Shown: positions 5,628 to 13,105 of the stretch, piece after piece
Position numbering within the stretch: position 1 is the stretch's first letter
How the letters are laid out: each line of letters opens with the position of its first letter
Assembly: GCA_035528995.1 (NCBI GenBank)
Contig: DATKXO010000100.1
Coordinates: forward strand, 1-13,105
Reading direction: 5' to 3'
Length of the DNA: 13,105 nucleotides
Source: DATKXO01 sp035528995
GTDB taxonomy: Bacteria; Planctomycetota; Phycisphaerae; UBA1845
Position numbers and translations under genes: made by a program
The notes under the pieces: generated by a model
Databases searched by the model: none
What the model was told of the DNA's origin: nothing
The model's input: the letters and a program-made list of their open reading frames with translations, nothing else

Positions 5628-6198
5628 CGAGCGGATAGATGGGCTGATGCCGTGTGCGGGTGGTTCGCGGCCTCAGCCCGTTCTCTTGGAACCGGCGGCC
5701 GGCCCCTCACTCCGGTCGGCGATCGGCCTTGTTCCTCACCCGGACACGGGCGAGCCTCCGCCGTGGTCCAACGCCTGCTCCAGGCCCCAGCGAGCCACAC
5801 GCCCCGAACTCGCGCCCGGGCCCGACCCGTCGTGCCCGCTACCTGACGCGCATTGCAGCCGCCCGGCCAGCGTGACAGAGTCGCGGCAGTCCGCTCACAC
5901 TTTGTCTTCTAAGGTTCGCTGCCCTGAAAGCGCGTGCGTCAGACAACGCGGTTCGTTATCATGGATACTGGGAAATCGGCCCCACGGTTGAAGGAGGGTG
6001 GCTCGCCCAAGTCCAAGTCGGCGACTCGCCTGAAGGGACCAGTACAGGATGGCATTCGCAGGGTAAAGCATGCAGCGGTCGCGGAGTCCAGCATCTTCAG
6101 ATGGGAAGGTAGCTACCCTCCGCGGTCGCCATGCCCCAATCCTGCGGGCGCACAGGGTCCGGTGCATCGCACGTTCCTGCTCGACCCGGGGCGGCGGG

Positions 6199-6242
6199 GG
6201 CATCGGCCCGGGAAACGTGGTTATCGGGCTGATGCCGTTTTC
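6199..6242 (+). promoter_or_regulatory. Terminator-like hairpin just upstream of the C25 gene SD (possible attenuator)
   Basis: GGCATCGGCCCG (6199-6210) pairs with CGGGCTGATGCC (6225-6236): 12 bp with one G-U pair that is favourable only in plus-strand RNA. It is followed by GTTTTC. The SD starts at 6252. A terminator with no gene ending nearby, placed directly before a ribosome site, is the usual layout of an attenuator or riboswitch expression platform. Confidence 0.5.
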
Positions 6243-6251
6243 GTGAGGGAC

Positions 6252-6258
6252 AGGAGGT
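6252..6258 (+). promoter_or_regulatory. Ribosome binding site of the C25 gene
   Basis: AGGAGGT with 5 nt before ATG 6264. It decides the start: the open frame extends upstream to 5934, but the signal peptide begins directly at this ATG. Confidence 0.8.
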
Positions 6259-6263
6259 TTCCA

Positions 6264-9200
6264 ATGCTGGCAGCAGAATCAAGCTTTCGAGCCTGGAGAT
6301 GGACGGCGGTCGTGCTGGGGTCGCTCGGAGTATGGGCTTCGATTGCGACGGCCGGTACCTGGGTCCCGGTGGGTGGCGACCAAAACGCCGCTACCGTCGG
6401 GAACGCGGCGCCCCGCGGCGCCCGGGCCGTCGTCGAACGCTTCGACGACAACGGCCTGCGGGTCGTGGTCGAGGTCCCCGGCGTCGAGCTCGCTCTGGAA
6501 GACACCGCCGGCGGTGAATTCTTGGTCGTCACTTGGCCGGAGGCTCCCAGATTCGGCCAGGTGGGCGAGCCCGCGCTGCCGGTCGTCCGTCGGTTGTTCG
6601 TCGCGCCCCAAGGTTCCACTATCGATCTGAACGTCAGCCCGGGCGCGACCTCGCTGATCGACCTGCGGAACGTCGGACTGGACAACCCCGTCATGCCGGT
6701 TCACGCCCTCCCCCCGGTAACGGACGGCGATCCCGAGCCACCGGTCTTCGCGTTCGAGCCCGACGCCTACGCCGCGGATGATTTTGCCCCGGCCGGGCGC
6801 GCCGAAGTCGTGCCCGCGGGCCTCACGCGCGGCTGGCAGCTTTATCTGCTCGAAGTCCGCCCCGTGGCCTACAACCCGGTTCGCGGTGCCTTGACCGTCT
6901 GGCCACGGATTGAGGTCGACATCAGCATCCAGGGACAGAATCGTACCAACGCTGATCTGGGACGCCTGGACTACCTGAAGGGCGTCCTGCTGAATCCGCC
7001 GGCGCTGCCTCGCACCACTCGGGAGCCCGGCAACTTCCTGATCGTCGCCGCCCAGAATTTCGCCGCCAGCACGCCGCTGACTCAGTTCGCCGCCGATAAG
7101 ACCGCGCAGGGCTTCACCGTGACGATCCACAGCGTCTTCCCGGGCACGACCAAGTACGACATCAGGACCTACATCCGGGACCTGTGGGGAACGCCCGACG
7201 CGCCCGCCTACATCCTGCTCGTCGGCGACGCCCAGGACCGGGCCGACACCTCGGATCCGATCTCCATCCCCATCTGGTCGGGCTACGGGGTCAAGGCGGC
7301 CCCCACCGACCTGTACTACGCCTGCATGGACGCCGGAGACGACTGGTATCCCGATGTTCCCATCGGCCGCTGGGCGGTCGCCACCGTAGACGAGTTGCAG
7401 AACATCGTCGACAAGACCATCTACGTCGAGGCGGGTGTCTTCGACGATCCCAGCTTTGCCGAACGCGCCGTCTTCCTGGCCGGGACGGATCCCAATGCGA
7501 ACGCCGAGGCCCTGCACAACTGGATCGTTGATACCTACATCACTCCGCGCGACATCCAGTCCAACAAGGTCTACATGGAAACCTACGGGGCGGGCACCCA
7601 GGACGCGACTGACGCCTTCAACTCGGGTTGCTTCCTCGCTTCCTTATTCGGCCACGGCGGTTATCAAGCGTGGACCAACGGGCCGCCGTTCACCTTTACC
7701 GAACTCGACAACCTGACCAATACGGGCTCATACCCCTTCGTGGCGGCCTTCGGTTGCAGCACCGGCCAGTACTGGCGCACCGCCTTTGAGCCGGGCTGGC
7801 TGGAGCAGTGGCTTCGCGTTCCCGACAAGGGCGCCGTTGCCGCCTACAGCACCAGCGTATCCCTGGAGCCCTTCTGGTGGCCCGATTGGGGCAATCTCTA
7901 CAAGTTCCTCTTCCGGTCCATCTACGAGGACGGGAACCGCGAACTCGGCCCCGCCTGCCACGGCGCCCTCGGGCACCTGCTGGCGTTTTACGGCGCCAGC
8001 GAACCGGTGGTCCGCGACTTCTCCGAGGCGTTCAACCTCCAGGGCGATCCCTCCCTGCGCCTGGCCCAGCCGCCGCAGAAGAACTATCTCATCGTGGTGC
8101 CACCGGACTACGCCGGCACGCCGCCGATGACCCAGTTCGCCGGCGCGAAGACCGCACAGGGCTTCAACGTCATGAGCTATGCCGTGCCCGCCGGCACCAG
8201 CCGAACCACCATCAAGGCCTACATCCAGAGCCTCTGGGGCACTGCCGACGCTCCGGACTACATCCTCATCGTCGGTGACACCTCGGGCGCCACCTCCACC
8301 TCCGCCACCATCCCCCATTGGGTCGGGGGAGGAACCCGCAACGCCACCACCGACCTGCCCTACGCCTGCATGGACGCCGGGGACGACTGGTATCCGGAAG
8401 TCCCCATCGGACGGTTTTCCGTCAGCACGCTGACCGAGCTGCAGAACGTCGTCAACAAGAGCCTGCTCGTCGAGGCCGGTGACTTCATCGACCCGACCTA
8501 CGTCAAGCGGGCGGCCTTCCTGGCCACCAGCGATTCGCTCGCCCAGGCAAACCAGATCCACGACGCCATGATCAACTCCTACCTGACGCCAGCCGGATAC
8601 ACCTGCTCCAAGATCTACGCGAATCAGGGCGGCGGCACGCAGGACATCGCCGACGCGGTGAACGCCGGCAGCCTGTTCACCGTCTACATGGGGCACAGCA
8701 GCTCGAGCGGCTGGTGGGGACCCTCTTTCGAGCAGTCCAACGTCAACGCCCTGACCAACAACGGGCTGTATGGCCTGGTCATGGGCTGGTCCTGCAACAC
8801 CAGTCACTTCGACTACGCCGAGTGCTTCGGCGAGACCTGGCTCCGAAAGGAGAACGCGGGGGCCGCCGCCTATCTCTCCGCTTCCAACTACATCTGGTGG
8901 TCCAGCGTCGACGATTGGGAATCGTCACGCAGAATGGAACAGTACTTCTTCCAGTCCCTCTTCGAGGACGGCATCTGGAGGGTCGGGCCAGCCTGGAAGG
9001 CGGCCTGCTATCGGCTGCTGGCCGACCCCGACTACGGCCCAACCCATGAGCACACCCGCAACATCTTCGAGGAGTTCGTCCTGCTGGGCGACCCGGCTCT
9101 GCGCCTGCCCCAGCCGGTGGACTTCTCGCTCAGCGCCACACCGGACTCGCAGAGCATCTGCTGCCCCCCCGATGAACAGGCCTCCTACACGATCGTCGTC

Positions 9201-11216
9201 GGCCAGACCGGAGGGTTCGGCGACACGATTACCCTTCAGGCCAGCGGCCAGCCCGCGGGGGCCACCGTGGATTTCGACGTCAACGCTCAGCAGCCGCCCT
9301 TCACCTCCATCATGACCGTCGCCAACCTCACCGGCGCGGCCCCCGGGCAGTACGACATTCTGGTCACCGGCAACGCCCCGCCCGACCAGCGGACCGTGCA
9401 GGTCAGCCTGCATATCGCCACCGACCTGCCCGGAACCGTGACCCTGGTCAGCCCCACGAACGGGGCCACCGACGTGGGCCGCTACCCCACCCTGACCTGG
9501 CAACCCTTGACCGAAGCCGCCGAGTACGACCTCGAACTGGCACTCGACTCCGGCTTTGCCAGCGTGGTCTACAGCGCCACCGTGCCGGAGACCTCCCATC
9601 AGGTGACCACACCACTGGATTCATTGACCGAGTATTTCTGGCACCTCCAGGCGGTCAACGGCTGCGGCGTTTCCGGATTCTCCTCGCCCTTCAGCTTCAC
9701 CACCCTCGCCCAGACCGACTACTTCACCGAGCAGTTCACCGGCGGGGCGGACTCCTTCGACCTCGATGCCTTCACGCTCGCCTTCATCCCCGACGGCTCC
9801 GGTAGCTTCTACCACATGTGCGGCTGGCCGGTCACCCGTCTGCCCACCGATCCGGCCGGAGGACAACCGCTCACCATCACTGAGGATTCCTGGGGCACCG
9901 TTACGCTGGGAGCCCCCGCATTCGTGAAGCTCTACGGCGTCACCTACACCACCTTCTACGTCTGCGACAACGGGTACATCACCTTCACCCAGGGCGACAA
10001 CACCTATAACGAGACCTTGGACAGCCACTTCAGCATCCCGCGCATCGCTGCCTTCTTCGACGATTTCACTGTCGCCTCCGGCGAGGGCGTCTCCTGGAAG
10101 CAGTTCTTCGATCGCGTTGCGGTCACCTATGAGAAGGTCCCCGAATACGGAACCTCCAACCGCAACACCTTCCAGGTCGAGATGTTCGTCAACGGCCAGA
10201 TCCACATCACCTGGTTGGGCATGGAGGCCTCCGACGCCATCGTGGGCCTGTCCGCCGGCAATGGCCTGCCCGACGACTTCACGGAGACCGACCTGTCCGC
10301 CGCCCAATCCTGCTTCCCCGAAGGGGCCTGCTGCGTCGGTCAGAGCTGCACCGTCCTTTCCCGGGACGACTGCGCCGGCATGTTTGGCGCGTACCAGGGC
10401 GACGACACCGACTGTGATCCCAACCCCTGCCTGCCCTATGAATCCGCCTGCGTGATCATCACCGAGATCGTGGACGGATGCCTCAGCGGCGGGTGCCCCA
10501 AGTGGATCGAGATCACCAACACCGGCCTGACCGACTTCGCCTTCATCGAAGGCGGTGTGATCGTCCAGATGGACGGCAGCAGCGACGTCGTCGTGGACGC
10601 CGATCTATCCGGCGTGACCATACCGGCCGGCGCGTCGTACGTGGTCAACTCGAACCACGCCGGCGTCTGTACGGGGGCCTTTCCGGTCACTTACGGCTTC
10701 CAGGCCGACGTCTACACCGACGCGACCTTCGGAGACGGCAACGACCGCTACATTCTCACCGACACCGCCGACGGATCGAACCTGCTGGACATCTATGGCG
10801 AGTTCGGTGTCGACGGCGGCGCCTGGGCCTACGGGGACGGCTACGCCTATCGCCTCTCCGCCGTCAACTGCGGCTGCGGGCCATACTTCACCCCGGGCGA
10901 ATGGTTCTTCGGCGGCCCGGGCAGCCTCGACGGAGAGTCCCCCGAGCTGTTGCTCCTCAACAACACCACCCCGGGTACGCACACCTTCGACCAGGCTTGC
11001 GATCCCAGCCACGTGCCCGGCGACGGCGATGATGACCAGGACGTGGACCTGGACGACTACCTGCTGTTCTTCGACTGCCTGACCGGCCCCGGCGTCCTCC
11101 CCGGCCCCACGCAGACCACCGTGCAGCGTTGCCTCGACGCCTTCGACCTGAACGCCGATGCCGACGTGGATCTGGCAGACTTCCGGGACTTCCAGAACCT
11201 CTGTATCGGCGGCTGA
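6264..11216 (+). CDS. Secreted multidomain protein with two tandem C25 (gingipain-type) cysteine peptidase domains and a dockerin-like C-terminus (1650 aa)
   Basis: A signal peptide (RAWRW, then a hydrophobic core, likely cleavage after Ala30) is followed by a gingipain-type propeptide (~55-235; VGEPALPVVRRLFV). C25 domain 1 (~257-605) has catalytic candidates His464 in FGHGG and Cys498 in FGCSTG. C25 domain 2 (~607-952) has His811 in MGHSS and Cys844 in WSCNTS. Both share phrases such as YACMDAGDDWYP followed by VPIGR, so they arose by internal duplication. Then come an Ig/NEW3-like domain (~953-1054), a fibronectin-III-like domain (1055-1150), an unassigned domain (~1151-1350), a Cys-rich GACC module (~1351-1391), a lamin-tail-like domain (~1395-1575), and two EF-hand loops (1587-1598 and 1628-1639). 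C25 enzymes cleave proteins, classically after Arg or Lys; specificity here is unknown. No type IX secretion C-terminal domain is seen. It is likely monocistronic. Confidence 0.9.
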   Translation: MLAAESSFRAWRWTAVVLGSLGVWASIATAGTWVPVGGDQNAATVGNAAPRGARAVVERFDDNGLRVVVEVPGVELALEDTAGGEFLVVTWPEAPRFGQVGEPALPVVRRLFVAPQGSTIDLNVSPGATSLIDLRNVGLDNPVMPVHALPPVTDGDPEPPVFAFEPDAYAADDFAPAGRAEVVPAGLTRGWQLYLLEVRPVAYNPVRGALTVWPRIEVDISIQGQNRTNADLGRLDYLKGVLLNPPALPRTTREPGNFLIVAAQNFAASTPLTQFAADKTAQGFTVTIHSVFPGTTKYDIRTYIRDLWGTPDAPAYILLVGDAQDRADTSDPISIPIWSGYGVKAAPTDLYYACMDAGDDWYPDVPIGRWAVATVDELQNIVDKTIYVEAGVFDDPSFAERAVFLAGTDPNANAEALHNWIVDTYITPRDIQSNKVYMETYGAGTQDATDAFNSGCFLASLFGHGGYQAWTNGPPFTFTELDNLTNTGSYPFVAAFGCSTGQYWRTAFEPGWLEQWLRVPDKGAVAAYSTSVSLEPFWWPDWGNLYKFLFRSIYEDGNRELGPACHGALGHLLAFYGASEPVVRDFSEAFNLQGDPSLRLAQPPQKNYLIVVPPDYAGTPPMTQFAGAKTAQGFNVMSYAVPAGTSRTTIKAYIQSLWGTADAPDYILIVGDTSGATSTSATIPHWVGGGTRNATTDLPYACMDAGDDWYPEVPIGRFSVSTLTELQNVVNKSLLVEAGDFIDPTYVKRAAFLATSDSLAQANQIHDAMINSYLTPAGYTCSKIYANQGGGTQDIADAVNAGSLFTVYMGHSSSSGWWGPSFEQSNVNALTNNGLYGLVMGWSCNTSHFDYAECFGETWLRKENAGAAAYLSASNYIWWSSVDDWESSRRMEQYFFQSLFEDGIWRVGPAWKAACYRLLADPDYGPTHEHTRNIFEEFVLLGDPALRLPQPVDFSLSATPDSQSICCPPDEQASYTIVVGQTGGFGDTITLQASGQPAGATVDFDVNAQQPPFTSIMTVANLTGAAPGQYDILVTGNAPPDQRTVQVSLHIATDLPGTVTLVSPTNGATDVGRYPTLTWQPLTEAAEYDLELALDSGFASVVYSATVPETSHQVTTPLDSLTEYFWHLQAVNGCGVSGFSSPFSFTTLAQTDYFTEQFTGGADSFDLDAFTLAFIPDGSGSFYHMCGWPVTRLPTDPAGGQPLTITEDSWGTVTLGAPAFVKLYGVTYTTFYVCDNGYITFTQGDNTYNETLDSHFSIPRIAAFFDDFTVASGEGVSWKQFFDRVAVTYEKVPEYGTSNRNTFQVEMFVNGQIHITWLGMEASDAIVGLSAGNGLPDDFTETDLSAAQSCFPEGACCVGQSCTVLSRDDCAGMFGAYQGDDTDCDPNPCLPYESACVIITEIVDGCLSGGCPKWIEITNTGLTDFAFIEGGVIVQMDGSSDVVVDADLSGVTIPAGASYVVNSNHAGVCTGAFPVTYGFQADVYTDATFGDGNDRYILTDTADGSNLLDIYGEFGVDGGAWAYGDGYAYRLSAVNCGCGPYFTPGEWFFGGPGSLDGESPELLLLNNTTPGTHTFDQACDPSHVPGDGDDDQDVDLDDYLLFFDCLTGPGVLPGPTQTTVQRCLDAFDLNADADVDLADFRDFQNLCIGG

Positions 11217-11254
11217 CCCGGACCCTGAGCCACCGCCGCACCAAGCCCCCTTTT
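11207..11254 (+). terminator. Weak terminator candidate at the end of the C25 gene
   Basis: CGGCGG (11207-11212) can pair with CCGCCG (11233-11238), and TTTT follows at 11251. The stem is short, overlaps the stop codon region, and the T-run is 12 nt away, so the assignment is weak. Confidence 0.25.
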
Positions 11255-11599
11255 CGCTGCGCCTCACTCCCGGCGCAAGGCGGGTGACGCCCTCCTGTCT
11301 GCCGCCCGGTCCCTGGTGCCTGGCGCCTGGCGGTTCCCACGGCCTCCACCGGCCTGGGCCACGTCCGATAGCGTGCCACCGCCCCGCCACCGCCCGCACC
11401 CCGCCCCGCGATGACCCCCCTTCACTACCGGTTCTCTGTTCAACGTCCGGAAAGCGGCCCGCCACGCAGCGTTGCAGCCGATTCGACCCCGGCCGCCGTT
11501 TCTAGCTCGGGACCACTAACCGGGTACCCGATACTCATTCGCAGGGCTGTCCGACGGTCGGGTTCTGCCCTGTCCGTCCGACAACGGGACAATTTCGAT
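11217..11599. other. Intergenic region before the HerA-type gene
   Basis: 383 bp, very GC-rich, no credible gene or clear promoter. It holds three tandem heptamers CCTGG(T/C)G at 11312-11332 and a 10-bp palindrome CGGGTACCCG at 11521-11530. Confidence 0.45.
11312..11332. repeat. Three tandem heptamers CCTGG(T/C)G
   Basis: CCTGGTG followed by CCTGGCG twice. This is a short low-complexity tract in the intergenic space after the peptidase gene. Confidence 0.6.
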
Positions 11600-13105
11600 A
11601 TGCACTCGCTCAAGATCGGAAACGTCGTTCGCGTCGAGGCCGGTCGGGTGGACGTCCTCCTCACCGTGCGAGATCTCGAGATCGAGCACGACGGTCGCGA
11701 CTACCGCGTCGGTCAACTCGGCTCCTACGTCACCATCCCCCTCAGCAACCAGAGCCTGGTCGGCTTCGTCACCGCTTCGGGGCGACAGGCCAACGGCTCG
11801 CCCGACGTCGAGCCCGAGGTCATCGTCAGCGTCCAGCTCCTCGGGGAGATCAGGGCCGGTAAGTTCACCCGCGGGGTCAACGAGTCGCCCGTCGTCGGCG
11901 ACGACGTCTGGGTTGCCGTCCAGAAGGACTTCGAGACCATCTTCGGCAGCTTCGACCAACTGGTGGCCGGCAGCAAGCACGTCAAGAGCTTCCCGCTCGG
12001 CAAGTTCGCCATGAACCCCGACTTCGAGGTCAAGGTGCTGGGCAGCGAGTTCTTCAACAAGCACGTCGCCATCGTCGGCAACAGCGGGTCCGGCAAGAGC
12101 TGCACCACCGCCAAGATCCTGCAGGAAGTCGTCGATCTGCCCCAGGCCCAGGTCGTCCTCTTCGACATGCACGGCGAGTACCGGGCCGCCTTCTCCGACG
12201 AGTGCGGACAGACCGACGCCAACGTCACTTACCTGGGCAGCGAGGACCTGGTCCTGCCCTACTGGCTGCTCCGCTACGAGGAGATCGAAACCCTCCTGGT
12301 CGACCAGTCCAACCCCCTCCACGTCTCCGCCCAGATATCCTTCCTCCGCACTGCACTGCTGGAGTTCAAGCGCGACGCCGCTCAGGAGCTGGGCCTGGCA
12401 CGCGAGCTGACCCTGGACACCCCGGTCTATTTCTCCCTCGAGAAGCTCAAGGCCTACGCCGAGAACCTCAACGAGGCCCGCTACGTGCTCAACAGTGAGC
12501 ACCTCGCCTTTCAGAAGCTCGCCCTCCGCTCGCTCGCCCCCGACGAGCAGCAGAGGATCCTGCGTCAGCAACGTTGCGAATTCAACAAGGGCAACCCCCA
12601 GGGCGAGGTGCCCCACCCGCTCTACTTTGGCAAGCTCGTCGGCCTCATCGACCAGATCGACACCCGAATGCTCGACCGTCGCTACGAGTTCCTCCTGCGC
12701 CCCATCGAACACGCCGCCTCCACGCCCTTCTTCCGCGACCAGCTCTCCGCCGAGGGCACCGCCGGGCAGATGTCCCAGGTCATGCAGCACCTCATCCGGC
12801 TGACCACCGGCAGGACCGAGCCCAGGAGCAACCTCACCATCATCGACCTGTCCGGCATCCCCTTCGACGTGGTCGACGTCACCGTGGCCGTGATCACCCG
12901 CCTGCTCTTCGACCTGAACTTCTGGACCCCGGCCCACAAACGCCATCCGCTGCTGCTGGTCTATGAGGAGGCCCACAACTACATCCCCAGGCAGCAGTCC
13001 ACCCACTCCTTCGCCAGGGTCGCCGTCGAACGCGTGGCCAAGGAGGGGCGCAAATACGGCGTCTCCGCCATGGTCATCTCCCAGCGACCCAGCGAGCTGT
13101 CCGAG
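11600..13105 (+). CDS. HerA-type hexameric DNA translocase/ATPase, 5' part (502 codons, open at window edge)
   Basis: ATG 11600 opens a frame that has no stop before the window ends. Residues ~1-90 (HSLKIGNVVRVEAGRVDVLL onward) resemble the HAS-barrel. Walker A is GNSGSGKS (160-167, Lys166), followed by FDMHGEYRAAF (188-198), Walker B LLLVYEEAHNYIP (catalytic Glu456/457), the conserved ERVAKEGRKYGV (477-488, likely arginine finger) and SQRPSELSE (494-502), which in this family leads into the last conserved segment. HerA proteins form hexameric rings that pump DNA, classically with the nuclease NurA in end resection, or with other effectors in anti-phage systems. The SD is weak (GGGAC, about 10 nt upstream). 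The partner gene is not in the window: upstream is a peptidase gene 383 bp away, so it would have to lie to the right. Full family proteins are roughly 500-650 residues, so little is missing. Confidence 0.9.
   Translation, partial: MHSLKIGNVVRVEAGRVDVLLTVRDLEIEHDGRDYRVGQLGSYVTIPLSNQSLVGFVTASGRQANGSPDVEPEVIVSVQLLGEIRAGKFTRGVNESPVVGDDVWVAVQKDFETIFGSFDQLVAGSKHVKSFPLGKFAMNPDFEVKVLGSEFFNKHVAIVGNSGSGKSCTTAKILQEVVDLPQAQVVLFDMHGEYRAAFSDECGQTDANVTYLGSEDLVLPYWLLRYEEIETLLVDQSNPLHVSAQISFLRTALLEFKRDAAQELGLARELTLDTPVYFSLEKLKAYAENLNEARYVLNSEHLAFQKLALRSLAPDEQQRILRQQRCEFNKGNPQGEVPHPLYFGKLVGLIDQIDTRMLDRRYEFLLRPIEHAASTPFFRDQLSAEGTAGQMSQVMQHLIRLTTGRTEPRSNLTIIDLSGIPFDVVDVTVAVITRLLFDLNFWTPAHKRHPLLLVYEEAHNYIPRQQSTHSFARVAVERVAKEGRKYGVSAMVISQRPSELSE

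Larger units (their letters stand above)
5561..6263 (+). other. Long untranslated leader / intergenic region
   Basis: About 700 bp without a credible long gene. The peptidase reading frame stays open back to 5934, but that 110-codon stretch lacks an SD and is Arg/Pro-rich, and the signal peptide begins only at 6264. The region contains a hairpin at 5597-5627, a possible 17-codon ORF (5585-5638), and a terminator-like hairpin at 6199-6236. I do not recognise a known riboswitch, tmRNA, SRP RNA or RNase P RNA in it. Confidence 0.45.

Noticed and set aside
5934..6263. 110-codon upstream extension of the C25 gene
   Set aside because: It has no SD at its ATG, an Arg/Pro-rich composition, and would place the signal peptide in mid-protein.
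6279..9599. Long minus-strand open frames (up to 412 aa) opposite the C25 gene
   Set aside because: They are shadows of a GC-rich coding region; the plus frame has a signal peptide, recognisable domains and an SD.
11516..13006. 496-codon minus-strand frame opposite the HerA gene
   Set aside because: The plus strand encodes all HerA motifs in one uninterrupted frame; the minus frame is Gly/Val/Asp/Leu-rich shadow sequence.
1..13105. CRISPR array, rRNA, tmRNA, SRP RNA, RNase P RNA or complete insertion sequence
   Set aside because: I looked for regularly spaced repeats and conserved core sequences of these RNAs and for transposase motifs and found none.

Overview
The window is GC-rich bacterial DNA that looks planctomycetal (Planctomycetota, probably Phycisphaerae-like). 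The best evidence is the long secreted protein at 6264-11216: it ends in a pair of dockerin-like EF-hand loops (D-x-D/N-x-D...VDL.D), preceded by a Cys-rich GACC module, an arrangement common in that phylum. Shine-Dalgarno (SD) sites are clear for most genes. Taxonomy is inferred from these features only.

Layout. Positions 1-2455 carry minus-strand genes: a broken TerC-family N-terminus (140-334) cut off exactly where a duplicated piece of an RCK/TrkA-N gene begins (1-139), a lipoprotein of unknown function (513-1277), a 45-residue Pro/Lys-rich protein not usually called by gene finders (1547-1684), and a secreted fasciclin (FAS1) protein (1886-2455). Positions 2456-3372 are mostly non-coding and hold a possible 300-bp inverted-repeat element (2974-3280) with a long internal hairpin. 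From 3373 on, everything called is on the plus strand: a short putative exported protein, a 166-residue TPR protein ending at a strong hairpin, the second RCK/TrkA-N remnant, tRNA-Ser(UGA), a GYD-domain protein, a long untranslated leader, the 1650-residue protein with two C25 (gingipain-type) peptidase domains, and the first 502 codons of a HerA-type DNA-translocating ATPase that runs off the right edge.

Functional reading. No coherent pathway links these genes; most look like single transcription units with their own SD sites. The most interesting unit is the tandem-C25 protein. It has a candidate promoter about 700 bp upstream, a structured leader, and a terminator-like hairpin with a T-run placed just before its ribosome binding site, which suggests conditional expression. 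Its two peptidase domains keep a His-Cys dyad at nearly identical spacing but differ around it. The second notable theme is rearrangement: two copies of the same RCK gene tail (about 88% identical, 4,690 bp apart), one fused to a truncated terC. No CRISPR array, rRNA gene or complete insertion sequence was seen, and I found no convincing multi-gene novel system; the HerA gene's partners, if any, lie outside the window.
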